Positions 1 through 15,000 of a stretch of DNA of 64,000 nucleotides are shown one piece after another. Where the stretch lies: contig JAJLRJ010000007.1 in assembly GCA_024195265.1 (NCBI GenBank), forward strand, positions 7,991,558 to 8,055,557, written 5' to 3'. The position numbers were made by a program, and so were the translations under genes. Source of the stretch: Dendrophyllia cribrosa. Its lineage: Eukaryota > Cnidaria > Anthozoa > Scleractinia > Dendrophylliidae. Below the pieces are notes generated by a model that saw only the letters and a list, made by a program, of their open reading frames with translations, had not been told where the DNA came from and did not search any database. Position 1 is the first letter of the stretch, and every line of letters starts with the position of its first letter.

Positions 1-47
1 CCTGTAGGGCCTGGTCGTCCAGGTGGACCAACAGCTCCTTTGACACC
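1..47 (-). CDS. Collagen exon 37, cut by the window edge
   Basis: Reads GVKGAVGPPGRPGPT plus the first two bases of the next Gly codon. Acceptor ttaag, a weaker non-pyrimidine acceptor. A length of 54 bp would complete vertebrate exon 37 (108 bp) together with exon 36. Confidence 0.9.
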
Positions 48-3000
48 CTTAAGACAAGGCAAAGAGGGCCATCAGCTTGTGGACAGCCACCCCATCCCCT
101 CACAAAAAATTAGAGAAGGGGCATCTGTTATTTAGGCAGTTTCTTGGTGTTGCGATCACCAAATGACGTAAAACAAAAGATTCAAAAGAAAGTAAACAAT
201 ACTCACACCACAAAACAAAAGCTAACCAACAATAGTTTCCGCAACACCAAGAAACACCCGTTATTTACCATTGACAACTCTACATATATATCAATGATTC
301 CATACTTGGATACTTTAATTCAGTCGACAGGCTACAAGGTGTCAATAAACTATCACTATCACAACCATCAGTTTACACCCAAATAGTTTGCACTTACACT
401 GGAAGTGGAGTCTACACAGTCAAGTGACTAGGCACTTGAAGTGCTCTAATTACAGGCTGAGCGGCTGCTTTGAAATTGTTTAAAGTACCTATAACCCCTA
501 GAAAGGTATTTTCAGAATCAACTCTATGAAGATTGAATACTTGAATGGTAAAATATTTCTGGTTTTGAACGTTGCGTTTGTGAGTTATAGAGATTTGAAT
601 TTACAAAATCAGGGCTCGAAATTAAAAAAAAATCTCAATCGCTATTTGCGAGTAATTCCTAAAATTTAGTCGCAAGTTCGAAAACTTTAGTCGCAAAAAA
701 AAAAAAACCACTAAATACTACTATGAGAGACGAGAAATTTCTGAGAAAGTCTGAAAAAGTGCGCCCGTGATACACTTCTTGGAAACCGCATTAATGGAGC
801 ATAAAATCGATGATTAAGTCACGCAATATTCAACATGAATTTCGCAGGAATTTTTCGGATAAAAATACAACTACCAGTTACAAATATTAATCCTTTATTA
901 ACTAGGCCGTAAAACAATCGCAAAATCGCGACTAATAGACATATTTTAGTCGCAAAAGCAAAATCTTAGTCGCAAATGCGCCCGATATGGGCGCAATTTC
1001 GAGCCCTGAAAATGCTAATTAGATGACATCAACCCGGGAATCATTTATTATACAACTACTTGTTTTCACTTCCAAGTAATATTTTTTACGAATCAATCGA
1101 CTATCCACAGTTTATTTTTAGCATTTATCAAATTAATTATCTTCAAGCTGTAAACTGCGCTTTGTAAATTGATGTAGAAATGATGGCAAATTCCCGGGTT
1201 GACGTCATCTAATTAGCATTTTGTAAATTCAAATCTCTATAACTCACAAACGCGACGTTCAAAACCAGAAATATTTTACCATTCAACTATTCAATGTACA
1301 TAGAGTTGATTCTGAAAATAAATTTCTAGGGGTTATAGGCACTTTAAGGCGGATGAAGCAACTGTTTATAGGGAAGTAGATTTCACACTCAAATAGTTCT
1401 TGGGAAACAAGAATAACTACAGGCTAAATAACATACATTTGTTTGAAGTGCTGATAGGAGAAAATTTGGCTACTTGAAGATCCAATATTTCAAGTACATA
1501 AAACACAGTCAGGTAGGAACAGTTTACCAGGTCATTACAAAACTTAAAGAATAAAACTGATTGATTAAACAGACCCCTCTGTTCTGTTCTCTGTGCCCCA
1601 CCCTAGTGACCAAACTAATTAAAAAGAAAATTTATAACAATTTACAATTGCAAGAGTATACAGTACCGGGTCACCACGAGATCCTCGAGGTCCTTGTAGT
1701 CCAGGAGCTCCACCTTGCCCCTAAATTCATAAAAAAGCATTCTTTGCTTAAACTGGAAGTTCTGGTATAAAAAGGATCCTGGCTTGACCATTCTTACCTT
1801 TAGTTGCAACTAAAGCATTAACAACTGACAAACAACAGGCATCATGAGTTACATCAGTTATAGTCTTTTTGAACTTCTGTTTTCATCATTTTGTTTAGGC
1901 AATATCTTGGTTTGATGAGATTTTTTAAGCAAATTTTATTTATAGGACGCTTTCACTAGTAATAGTGGAACTTTGAGTTTAAATCAATGAAAACATAAAA
2001 AACAAGTCCCTAAAGAGCAACATCTCATAGTTTGAAATGGGGCAAGAAACAAACCAAGTTAAAGAAGCCTATCAACCACTTTAGCCCTTTCACTCCCTAA
2101 GTCAATTATGGAGGCCTTAATACAGTTGTAACTTTCACGTCTGTGGATGAAATCCTATGACGGTACTTTCACATGGTACCATTTGTTTTTTAATATTAAT
2201 TTTACAAAATGAAATTTGGGAAATTTTCTTAAATTTTGATTTTTGTCACGCTTGGGAGTTTTAACGGTTAACCTCTAGTTTCTTGATCAATGAAAAGTCG
2301 ACTGAACAATTGAATGATTAGGCGATTGACTGATCACGAAATTAAAGATTTATGGTGATTCCAGAAAATTTGTCATTGGTTTCAAAATGGTATACCAGTA
2401 CACACCAGAGCACCAGGTCGTCCAGGAGATCCTGGGTTTCCAGGCAAACCACGTGGTCCCTGCAAGGCAAGAAAAATATCAATTTTATGCCTTCTCTACC
2501 TTCAAATTTGCTCATCAAGAAAAGCCTGAACCCCTGCATAACTTGCAGTGCCAATGCAGCTAAAATCATCATCATCATACTTTTATTAACTTGTCAGAAA
2601 TCATAGCCGAGGGTTAACCCTCTACTAATTGCGGACACCTAACTACTTATCTGAGAAGACATAGTTAGATAATATAATATAATATTAAATAAAGTTATAA
2701 CAATAGTTACAATAGAAGGGTCAGGTGGTGCATAGGAGGCAGTTCGTGCATGCATAATTATACCATGCCTGTAAAAAGCCTGTAAAAAGGTCAGGTACTG
2801 GTAATATGAAGTAAAAGGGAATTAATACTACAATGTAGATCCATCTGGCAAAATCTACACAGCCATAGATTGGATATGATAAACCTTGCAAAAATGTATA
2901 ATCAGTTCCTGAAAAGCTCTACACTAGAGCAACTTACAGTGTCACCACGGCTTCCTGAGGTACCATCTGATCCTGGAACACCATCTTCACCCTAAAGTTA

Positions 3001-6000
3001 ACAGAAATCACTTAGGTCTACCTGATTGCAGCACAACAGTAATAACAAGGAGCCATGCACATGGTGTCCTGTACAGAGGATTGGGGTGGGGTGGGGTGGG
3101 GGGGGGGGGGGGGGGGGGGGGGGTGAATCTGAACTTTCTTTTTTTCTGCACCCTTCAAATCCACTCCGTCCCTTTCTTTATCTATATGCTTGCAAGTGTA
3201 TTTTTCTTGGCATCTCCTTCCTTTTCCCTGTTTTCCTTTTTCCTGTTTATTTCACAAAATGAATACCACTATCTCGTTTCCTGCCCTAAAACCTTGCCCA
3301 CAATGTAAAGATAGTTATTTTGGCAATTCAACCTAGACTTGGCTATAGGACGATATGTTTATGATAATGCCTCACTACAAATAAATGAACCTCAAAAATT
3401 AAAAGGGCTTTGTGAACTTACTACTTTTTGACTGTCAATTTAAGCATCATATGGTATACTAAGTAATTTTCAAGAAATGAACCTTTAAAAATATTAAAAT
3501 CTTAGAATGTATGGCTGGGGTGGGGCAACTACTCTGGCACTCTTCCATGTGGGGAGTAGGGTGAAAAATCATTTCTCTCCATGCTTCTCTGTCTTGCACA
3601 ACAGTGAAAGCCTGTCCAAGATCTCATGCCTATCTCATTTTGTTCTTTCTTAATTGTTCGCCCTCTTTCTTTTGCCCTCTGGTGCCCAAGTCAGCGTGGT
3701 TTGTGGGATTTTTTCTTTCTCCATACCCAACAAATGTCCAATTACGGACATGATATGAGCCTCCTCACATTAACCCAATATCCCCAAGTTAATTAACATC
3801 ATTTTTTTGTTCCGTTCCCCTTTATACTTTGTTATAGTAAATATTATCATGATCTTAATCAAACCTTTTCTCCTGGAGGACCAGGCGGACCAGGTGAACC
3901 AGGGGTTCCATCTTGTCCCTGTTTGAATGAAAATCACAAAACAATTTATAAGTATAAAGCCAAGAGAGAAACTATAACTTACAGCTCTAAATCATGGCTA
4001 TTACCCTTTCATTTATGTGCTAACTACTTGATGTTACCCAGCAGAACCATATTGTACACCAAACAGAAACAACAAACTCAACACAACTACTGGCTGGTTA
4101 GCACAGTTCCTAGGCACCCATCTGCAGAGTGGCAGGTTGCAGGTTCAAATCCTGGCTGCACCACCAACATGAGTCTTGAAACAACTTGTAAGATAATGTT
4201 GGCTGTGCTAAACACCTTCTCTCAGTTCCGATGACTGCATCATTGGACCTTGACTCCTACACCTTCTTAAACTCATCGTTTTAGTGGTACAGGAGGTTTG
4301 ATAGAGAACCCATATCACTTTTTGCAAAGAGTAAAGCACAGAGTTCACAGTGTTGAGTTTGTTTGTGTGTTTCTGGGAATCGATTGTCAGAAATAAGGAT
4401 AATTTTAACATCCTTTCCATGCATTTTATAAATTTACAACAATATTGTTCAACTATAACCATATTGACTTAGTAGTTACTTTTCAACAGGCAATTACAAA
4501 AGGCACACAAAATGCATGTCCCAGGGGTAGTTGTTGCACAGGGAACTTACTGGCTCTCCATCGCTTCCAGATGATCCACGATTACCAGGTGTTCCTACAG
4601 CTCCCTAAAAGATCAAAGAGATATCAGTGTTAAAACTTTAGCCTGTTACACTACTAGAGTCAAACCTCAAGTCATGTAAATGGACTATAATTTTTGAATC
4701 ATTTGAATCATTTGTGGCCATTTAAATGAAAGCAACTGTGTAAACTTATAACACCAGTGGCAGATCTTGAGGCTGGGTCCCCTTATCTTGCCAAAAAATA
4801 AGGCCTGAACTGAATGGCGAAAAATGTTGTTGAATCTCTAACATCCCCCCTGCCTAGCCACACAAGAGCAGATCATGGGTGATGAGGTGGTAATTTGTGG
4901 TAATGAGAATGTGAGGGGTACGTTTGCAAACCTTCTTAAAGGATTGTGTGGCAGGTTGCAAGAAAAAATTTACACATACCTTTGATCCCTTAGCACCAAG
5001 AACACCTACTCTACCTTGTGCTCCTGGCAATCCCTAAAAAGAAAAACACTCTGAATGACAGTCCATTTTTTGCTCTAAAAGTCTAAGAATTAACAAGTAC
5101 AATTGACCCTTCGTAATCTCTAACTGCTTATCTTGATGGACGTTGCATCTTAGACCACACAACGGAAACAACTTCTGTCAAGTGCCCATTGTCCAGCTTC
5201 TGTTATTGATCTGTCGAAGGCGTCCCGTATGTCCTTTTCCCACTGCCTTCTTGGTCTTCCTCTTTCTCTTTTCACATCTATCTTTCCCTCCAAAATGGTT
5301 TTTCCCAAGCCCTCACTTCTTTTCAAAAGACCAAAATACTTCAGCTTTTGAAAAGCTGAAGTATTTGATCTGTATTATCTGTATTTAGCTGTCTGTATTA
5401 TAGAGAGGTAATGTGAAATTACCATATCATGATTTGCAAACCACAAATGAAAACTTCTTATAGCACATTATGTATGCTAACAGATTGTGTCTAGGGAAAA
5501 ATCCAAAATGGCAGATGTCCAACAATTCTATAAAATGTCAATTGTTTAAAAGGACATATTTTTATTTAATTATTTCCTTGTACATTATATTATGTACATG
5601 TAAGTAAGAAAAACTATTTCCAGAAATGAAAACTAAAATTTATTATTTTTTTGTTGGTCATGGCCACTTTTGGGAGAATCAAAGGGCTCTTAAGAGCCAT
5701 CTCGTGAATATGAAACAACGGAAGGTTAAGTCCATAGATCGGTTTTAATTTTCCATAGTATGGATACCGAGTTTGAAGTCAAAGAATTGAAGACTAAAAC
5801 AGATTTAAAATGACCAAAACATCTCAGCGAGACATAATATATGTATTGTGTGAAACGAGACCGTCCAGACAACTAAATGGTGTAATAGGCCATGGAATTA
5901 AAATACAGGTTCAATCAACTTTTAACACCTGCTAGCTAATACACTGGGGAATTACAAAAGTTTACGGATGATGAAAGGAGTGAAAATTTGCATATCTGTT

Positions 6001-9000
6001 GACCCTGAAAACTATATCTCGTTTAACACTTTGCATATTCATGAGATAGACATGATGAATTTTCTAAATCTGTTACTACTCACAGCAAGACCAGGTACTC
6101 CAGCTGGACCGGGCGGGCCAGGAAGACCTCTCTCACCCTGAAAGGCAACACAAAATACAACATTGTTAAAACAGTGGAACCTCCCAAACGTTGATGCCCT
6201 TGGTCAGTACATGTACATACACTGTTAACAAAAACAGAACAAAACAATGTTTACAATGCACGAGTTTTTTAAAATCAAATCCTAATTATCAGACAGAAAC
6301 ATTCCAGCCCTGTTTTGTTTACTGAGGAATAAAAGCTCAAGGTCACGCAGATACAGTATATAAAAGGTCAATTACAGTATATTCTCAATTAAATGCCCCC
6401 GGCATTTATTTAAAACTTGGCTTAGTGGACCCGGCGTTTCTTTGAATCAGCAGATTTTTTCTTGTCCGCCATTTTTTAAGAAAGGGTTATTATTCGTTTT
6501 TCTTGGCAGTCATGTACCTTGCTCTTAAATCTTAAGTTTATTATACCACAAATAAACGTTTGAGGGGCTTTCTTACAACTTCCTCTATTATACCCGGCGT
6601 TTATTCAGGGCATGGCATTTAATCGAGAAAATACTGTACATGATATGTTATACACTGTTAAGTGAAGAATTTGCATCCCCCCCCCCCAAAAAAAAAAATG
6701 AAAAACTTTTTTAAAAAACTACATCCATACAAAGTCATACACATTTTCACATCCAGCCTTTCATGTATTAAGGAGGCTTAAATCAGTTTTTTTTTTGCCA
6801 TGGGGTGTATGTTTTGAAATCAAACTTTTTCAGGGAAGACATGCTTCAATTGCTTTCATACTTCACCAAGTTTATGAAATGTGATCAAAGTTTTATGTTT
6901 CACTGGTTTCCAAGAAACGTCGTTTTTCTCAAAATCTAGTCAGACATTTCATAATGAAACTTTCAAATTTTGTAGCATCAGTAGCTGCAGACGAAGTACA
7001 AATCAAGAAAATTTATCAGATGGTTTTCAAGTAAATCAAATTATTTTTAGTGATTTTTTTAGGCAAAACAGTAATAAAGCAGATAATTTGCATAAAGCAA
7101 AACATTTCCAAAATGCCCTAACATATTATTCGAAAACAGCCAGCAATTATAATAATAATTGCAAAGTAAAGGACAATCATTATTTTAATGGCTGGCTGTA
7201 TTAAAATAGAGCAGTTTTCAATTGACTGTCGAAAGTAATTACACAATTGCTTTGGTTTTGCATTGCTACGCTTTGTGATTGGCTAAAAAATCTCGCGCCA
7301 CTTTCTCGACCAATCAGAAGTAAAACCAAAACCAATCGTGACTTGCTCGCACGCGTTTTCCCGCGCTTGGCGCCCGCGACATGTAATTGCTTCGAGCTCT
7401 GATTGGTTCATTGGATTGTTTACGACTGCTGTGATTGGTCAGAGTAATTACTTTGGTTTTGGTTTTACGACACTCAATTGAAAACTGCTCTAATAATAAA
7501 TTATGTAAGGGCATTTTGGAAATATTTTGTTTATGTAAATTATTAGCTTTATTTCTGTTTTGCCTAAAAAATTCCTAAAAATGATTTTTTATTTACTGGA
7601 AAAACTTTGTTTGCAGCTAGGGATAAGTGAGTACAGTTACAATATTGAAAGTTTCATTATGAAGTGTCTAACTAAATTTTGAGAAAAATTACATTATTTA
7701 AAACAAAGGTCAATCAGATCAGGTGTTGTCATTAATAAACTGCTGTCACTTGAAAACCAGTGACACATAACACTTTGATCACATTTCATTAAAACTTGGT
7801 GAAGTGTGCTGGAAAGCAATTGAAGGATTCCCTGCAACAACGTCCTGAGTGCGTTTTTGTTAACTTTCACTAAAATTGTATGTTTTAGGCCTTTAAAAGC
7901 ACAGTTTTGTCAAATTAATGATTTATTATATAGAAAATGTTTTGGGTCCCTATGACACCTTATGGCTCCCAGGACACCCTATGTATCTTTTCAAAATAAA
8001 ACATTATTCTGTTCGAAGATAGAAGATTTGTTGACTTGGTTTAAATCCTTTCAGTCATATTTACATGATCCAGTCATAATTTTGGCAAGTGAGTCCCTTT
8101 GGAGGCCAAAAATTCAAGATTTCTGTGAAAAATTTCCAAAAACGCACTCAGGACGTTCTTGCAGGGAGCCCTTCAATTGAAGGATGTCTTCCCTGCAAAA
8201 TTTTAATTTCAAAACGAACACTCCATGGCAAAAGCGGAGTTGAGCCTCTTAATATATAATTTAAACCTCTTTTCGTTTTACAAACAAGCAGTAGTTAAGA
8301 GGAATTCTATTAACAAACTGAAACATTTAACAACAACTTACAGCTTTGCCATCAGCGCCAGGAAGACCAGCTTCACCAGGGTCTCCAGGGGCCCCCTAAA
8401 TAACAAAATTACAAACCAGTTAGCTAAGTCCTGGTTAAAACTCTGTGCCTTGGAATGGGGTTCAGGTACTAAAAAATAGACCATTGCCATATGCATATTA
8501 TAGAGTAAAACAAGCATATTGCCAGTGCACATGCATGATAAGTGCTGTACGTTTGTTTTAAAATATAGAGTGGTTTTCAATGAAGTGTCAAAGGTAATTT
8601 TTGCGAATGATTTGGTTGCATTGCTATGCATTGTGATTGACTAAAAACGCTCTAGTTCCACTTTCTCAACCACTCAGAGGTATAAAATCAAAACCAATAA
8701 TGACTTACTCGCTCACACTTTCCAGGCGCTTAGCACTGGCTACATGTATTCAATTCAAGCTCAGATGGTTTCATACCTGTCTCTCTTTTGATTGTTTAGA
8801 GTAATTACTTTGATTTTGGCTTTACAACAATCAAAACTCAACCAATCTATATTTCACAACATGAATTAGTCATCTTTTTTTTATTACTTAAGATTCAAAC
8901 TGGGATATTTTATTTAAGAGAGTGAAAGGGTGGTTAAATAGCACCCAACTTTTTTATGTCAGTTGTATTGTAAAACTGTAATTTTAGAAAAACTAAATAT

Positions 9001-12000
9001 CACTTACGACAATGCCTGGAGCTCCACGTTCTCCCTGTGAACCACGTTCTCCCTAAACAGAAGAAAATCCAAAATATGATAGTGCCAACTTTGGTGTAAA
9101 TTATATTTATTTACTTTGGTATGATTTAGTTTCAAACAATATGTACATGCAGTAGCTTAAAAAACGTTTCTCTTTCACTTGCCAAGTCACGACCCTTTTA
9201 GTACCACAATGGTAATCCCTGTCCATAGACTATACTTCATGAAAAGTGTGCACTTTTGAAAAAGAAAATTAGAAATCTGACCTCTTTTTATACTCCATCT
9301 TTTGAATGATTTCGACAGGTTGATGTCACGAGGGAAAGTTTAAATCAGTGATAACCAATTAACCAATAATTATAACCAATATCCAGGACCTACAATTGCA
9401 GACAGAAGTAGTTGGGAAAGTTGTAAAAATTAATAGCATGAGTGCTGAATTACATCAATGCTCTGTACCATTAAGTAATGATCATCTATCAATCTTTAGA
9501 GTCACCCCCCACTCCCTCTTTCCAATGTTGGGATATCTCAGCCAACAATTTCGCATTAAAAAAGTCCAGTTATAACCAACATTGTAAAAGGGCAGTGTTC
9601 TCCTCAGACCTTTCAAGCCAGGCGAGCCCCCTGGCTTGATTTTCGAAAAATTGAAAGCCCCCAGGCTTAAAAAGGATACCACCATGCCATGCTTGAAGAT
9701 ATTTCGGACTTCAGCAAAAGGCCATACTCACACGACCATTTGATGCAAGTCAGAATACCCCCTGGCATTCCCAAAATCCTGGGGAGAACCCTAAAGGGGG
9801 AGGGGAGAGAAAGAATTGAATGGTAAAAACTGCCACCTTCCCAACACTTTTGTCTGTGATTGTAGTTGTTACATGGCTGATTTATGCTTAATTGAGATTA
9901 AAAACAATCATTTTGGTTAATACTCTGTAAAAGTATTTTTTCACCAAAACTCTCTATTTCATATAAGACAACCAAACCATGAAGGAGATTATCAATTTTG
10001 AAGGAAATCTTCAGGAAGAAGTTAATGCCAATCATGGATTACCAAAATTATGGGCCCTACAGTAGTACTTACCCGAGCACCAGGAGTACCGTCCGTTCCA
10101 CTCTCACCAGGAGCTCCCTGGAAAAACATAATAATAAGCATTCACTGATCAAGATCTATATGGTGACCTTCCAAGAGCCAGTTACAAGGTAGCAAGTCAA
10201 AGACTAAGGCTAAGGCTGGCTGTCCACTGCCGTTGTCACCCAGAACTGCTGGAAAACAAAGTCGTTCTGTCAGATACCTTGCATGGCAGGAGATGTAGAG
10301 GAAGGCTTGAACAATGAGCTAAATTAAAAGGCACTTATGGAGGACTGTGATGTCTGGAAAGTCTGCCATAAAGCTCAGATGCATCCGACAAAGTAGTATT
10401 AAAACAGAAATAAATGGACTGCAAAACAGTTTTCTGTGATTTTAAAATGTTTACCATTATGCAACAAATGTGTATTAATTAGAGAATTTGTAAATTTTTT
10501 TTTTTAATCAACACCCACCGTCTCTCCTGGTTTTCCAGCCAAGCCTGCTGGTCCCTGGCTACCTGGTTGTCCCTAAATGAAAAAAGATAATTCTTTTTTA
10601 ACAATATTATCATCCTGATCATGAAAAACCTCATTATATTGTACATGTATTTATATTTTATTCTTATATACTGATGAGTTGTAAGTTACGAATGCAAATC
10701 AGTGCATTGAATGATCAACATGATGCTAAGTAATACTTTCTTGGCTTGGACAATGGCCAATGGTTTTAAGCCAAAACTACATTTTATGATTGTATCATTG
10801 CCAGGTGAGGATGAAGTTTAGACAATGAAGGGGTGAGTGGAATAAAGCCCTAAGTGACTTCTGATCATCTGATAGATTACCCTTTCAGTTTGTATTGTAT
10901 ATGCTCATGTAACAAAGGGAGAATTTGGCTATAGATCAGGAGGCACTTAGGGCCTTATTCCAAACATTATTTGGAATATGGTCCTAAGTGCTTCCTTATC
11001 TGAAGCCAAATTCTCCCTTTGTAAAATGAGCATATCCAAGACAAAGTGGAAGGAGAATCTAGCAGTTGATCAGAAGTCACTTAGGGCTTTATTCCACGCA
11101 CCCCTACAATTTGAGTATACATGCAGGTGATCGATAAAATATGAGTAGCAGTGGCAATGATGAGTCCTGGCTGAGCCATTGATGATGATGATACCTTTAT
11201 TTAAACTCGGGTTGTTGGGGCTGATTAGGCCCCTAGCAATAGTATGCTAATAGGCCGAGTGAGGACGTGTTACACATAAAAACAACTTGTAAATAAATAA
11301 ATGATCATTTACAAATAATAAATCAAATTATGACTTAATCATCAGACACTTGGAGTTAAAAGTTAGTCCACGCACAACATTCCCATGATGTCTGGTAGAG
11401 TATTCTAAGCCTTAGCGTTGATGTACATCAGCAACTTGAGGCCGAAATGAGTGCTGTAGCCAACTGGTCAAAACACTAAAAGTTACTACTGAACACTGGT
11501 CCTTATCCATACAGATTTCATGCTAATATTTTATTTTAGTTATAAAAACAATTAATAGCAATGAAGCTTCTTTATGTTCCTTACTTTTGATACAAAATAC
11601 TACTAAGGCCTATTATTATTTTGTATCGACAAGACCATAAAGCTGAACCATCATTTTCCTTGTTTCCATAAGAGGACTAAGAACAGCAGCGGAAACACTT
11701 GCCTCGTTCTACTTGTGTTTCTAAAGCTTTTCTAGTTTTTTTTCCCTAAACATCAATATGTGTTACCTTAAATGATTTCTTTTCTTTTCATGCATTACCA
11801 TACCTGGGGACCCTGTGATCCAGTGGAGCCCCTTTCACCTCTCTCACCCTGACGACCCTGTGTTGTAAAGAACATTACATATCAGAGCGGAAGCATCACT
11901 ACATTTTGGTACATTATGTATAAACAAGGACCCTTGTAACTTCAAAGCTGGGATTTCCTGTAGACCTGTCGACTTTGTTGAAGACAGTACTAGGTATAGG

Positions 12001-15000
12001 CACTGTGGCATGTAGAGTTTGTTAAAGACAGTGCTATTTAGTCACTGGTTTAGTTTGGTATGTGTTCTAGGAGAAACAAGAAGCCCTTTCTTTAAAGCTG
12101 GGCCTTAGTTGTTGGTACATACATGTAGTGTTTGTTGAAGACAACACTATGTTGTTAATGTTGCTTACAGTCCAAACACAGAAACACCCTTCCAACTACA
12201 TTTTGGTTTGCAACTTAAAATACAGCCAACAAACCTGCTTTCCTGGTGTTCCAGAAAGTCCACGCCTTCCTGGCAAACCAGTCTCACCCTGAAAAAAAAA
12301 ATTGTTAAGTTTAAGATTGGACAACTAGTGCACATTAAACTTTCAATCTTTCTTTTTCTTCTCTTTGCGCCCACTATTCTTGTGGTCACCATTTGATCAC
12401 CGCATCTCGCTCCCCATAAAGATTACACATCATGCTTGCTTGGTGAATGGCAATTGCAGTCGAACTTTCATGTGCTACCAACTTTTCATAATCAACCACT
12501 TTTCCAAAATTATGTTCAGTCAAATCATTGTAGTCAAAACTTCTGGTAAGTGACCATGTCCACTTTGAACACTATTGATTTGAATTTTTCTATTTTTAAC
12601 CTCAGGTAAGCAACCACTTGCCGATATTTCAATTTTACTACAGACACAAATGTAATTATGTGTTACAATTCAACACCAAAATTTCAAAGTTAAGGCCCCC
12701 GTGGCACCACCTCCATGTGTAAGCAACCATTTTAGCTTTGCAGTTTTGGGGGTCGCTTAGGGAGGCTTAACTTTATTTCAAAGCTTCATTTATTTATTAT
12801 AATTAAATACCAAAATCAAAACAATTTAGGGTTAAATTTCTTTTCATACTTTTCCTTATTATGAGAATTCACTGGTACATCAACTTAGTTTCCCAAGCTA
12901 ATTGTTTGCTCTACTCTTGTCTCCTGTCTGCTAAACAGTGCAGTGATAACACAAGGAGAAATTAATGAGAGATTGATCACCTTTGCTCCTACTTGTCCTG
13001 TAGTTCCAGGGTCTCCATCAGCACCAGGTTCACCCTAAGAAATATAATGAATGTTAAAGATAGACATTTACTTATTTATAACAAAATTACCCCAGGTGTA
13101 TTACAAAGTGAATGGCTCTAGGGTTTATATGGAGGGATTAAAATTCAGGGAATTGACGATACTTTAGGAATAGGGCAAATTCTGGGTACTTGCCTCATTT
13201 TTAGTTCGTAGTTGCTAAGCAACTACGAAGTTTAGAGGGCACTCAAGAGAGCGGTCGGCTGTTCATGTAAGCGAAATAGTATATCTTGAGCCCAACGTGT
13301 CTTTGTATTGTTGTCTGTTGGACACAATATTTTAGCTTACTTGAACAAGCTATCATCGTCACTTCCGCCGTATGCGTAAAGTTCCGGTGTATGCGTAAAC
13401 TTTTTTTGAGCGTGAAGTGGTGTACGTTCGAGGCAGGTTTTTGAGAAGTTTTCTCACAGTTTGGCGCTGTTTCTTCGGTAAAGAACTTTCAAACTGTCAC
13501 GACAGAATATTATTTATCAGCCTTGCTGGAAAGCAAACATGATTATTGCCTCGCTATTTCTTCGAGGACTGCTTTGGTAAAAATTTATACGGCAACAAAG
13601 CAGGGAATTGTTGGCTGATTACTGTAACACTGTAGTACGTGACTGTGGATACAAGATATGATGAGACATTCCGACGTGTGATAAAAGAGATAAAGGAAAA
13701 TTTCTTTGTGGACCTTGCTGCAATTGAAGGCAAAGAATTTTCATTTTGATGTGTTTGTCGAAACATTCAACTACTTTTTGGTCTGACAATCCCCCAATTA
13801 AATTGCCAGACTGCGTGTCGCTAAATGCTTATTCTTTGTCTTCTTTTACATAAACATCTGGCGACACGCAGTCTGGCGAACAGGAAAGATGATTTTGAGA
13901 TTGTTTCTGTTTATTACATGTAATAAACAAAAATCCACTGTGATGTCCACTGCAGTTTGCTCCCGATTTCTCAACTCAACAACAGTAACAGCGAAGACAA
14001 AATAGCACTACTTTCTGAGAAACAACTGCGAACTATCCGTACGGATCCGCTCGTTAAGTCTAAATGATGGCACAAAGTTACCTTTCTTTTTTGGTGACCA
14101 CTTTATATGCTGTCACACAATTACAAGTTACATGTAGAATCAACCTTAACAGCGAACAGGAGTTGATAAGAGTTTATACTAGTTAAGAATCTTGCACTTG
14201 ATTAGCCTGTTCCAGGCGTTCAGATAGTGGGAAAAGCGCGAATAGTTGAAGAAGGCGCGAGGAAAAGCGAGCGAAAAAAAATGCGGGGAGACTGGGAGAG
14301 GAAGCGAGGGAACGCCTGTAAACAAACTTAACAAAAGGTTGTTCCGGTATACCGGATTCCGGTATACCCTCTGATTGGTCAATTATGACACTTTCTGTTA
14401 ACACACGAGCGCTGATGAGAAATGCGATATGGCGGAAGAAAAACAACTGTCATCGAGTCACGCTGAGATCGAAATCGTTGTAAACAACGTACTCAAAGAG
14501 TTCCCGAATATCGTATCTCTTCGCGAAGAACAGAAAAATTGCTTGAATAACCTTGTTTCTGGTAGAGATGTCTTCGCGATACTTCCAACCGGCTTCGGAA
14601 AGAGCTTGATTTTTCAGCTCTTTCCACAGATAGTGAAAGCAATGAACGGAAAAGATGGTGCCGTTTCCCCGCTCCCTGTGATTCACCAGTTTTCCCCGAA
14701 AATAATTTAGAAATGTTGGCATGAGTTTTTGCCAGTGTTCTGGCACAGGTAAGGCAGCTAACATCAGATTTAAAAATTTCTGTTTACTTTTATCCAGTTC
14801 GTGGCCTAACGAGCGAGCAATGTCGGCCAACGCCAAACTCTCCGCTCCAGAATATCTAACAATAGCCTTATTTTTAACTACACGAAAAATGGACACACGC
14901 GGAACTTCTTTGGTTCCTGAACACTTCACATTTTTTTGGCAAAACCTACAACACGTTGAAGGATGGACTGCAATTCTTTTGCAGAAGAACGTACACAACG

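Noticed and set aside
4089..4165. Functional tRNA gene
   Set aside because: A and B boxes are present, but a seven-base acceptor stem and a proper anticodon arm could not be drawn; a SINE head is more likely.
13554..13766. 70-residue minus ORF conserved in both Harbinger-like MITE copies
   Set aside because: The copies are about 98% identical overall, so conservation reflects recent origin. No domain is visible.
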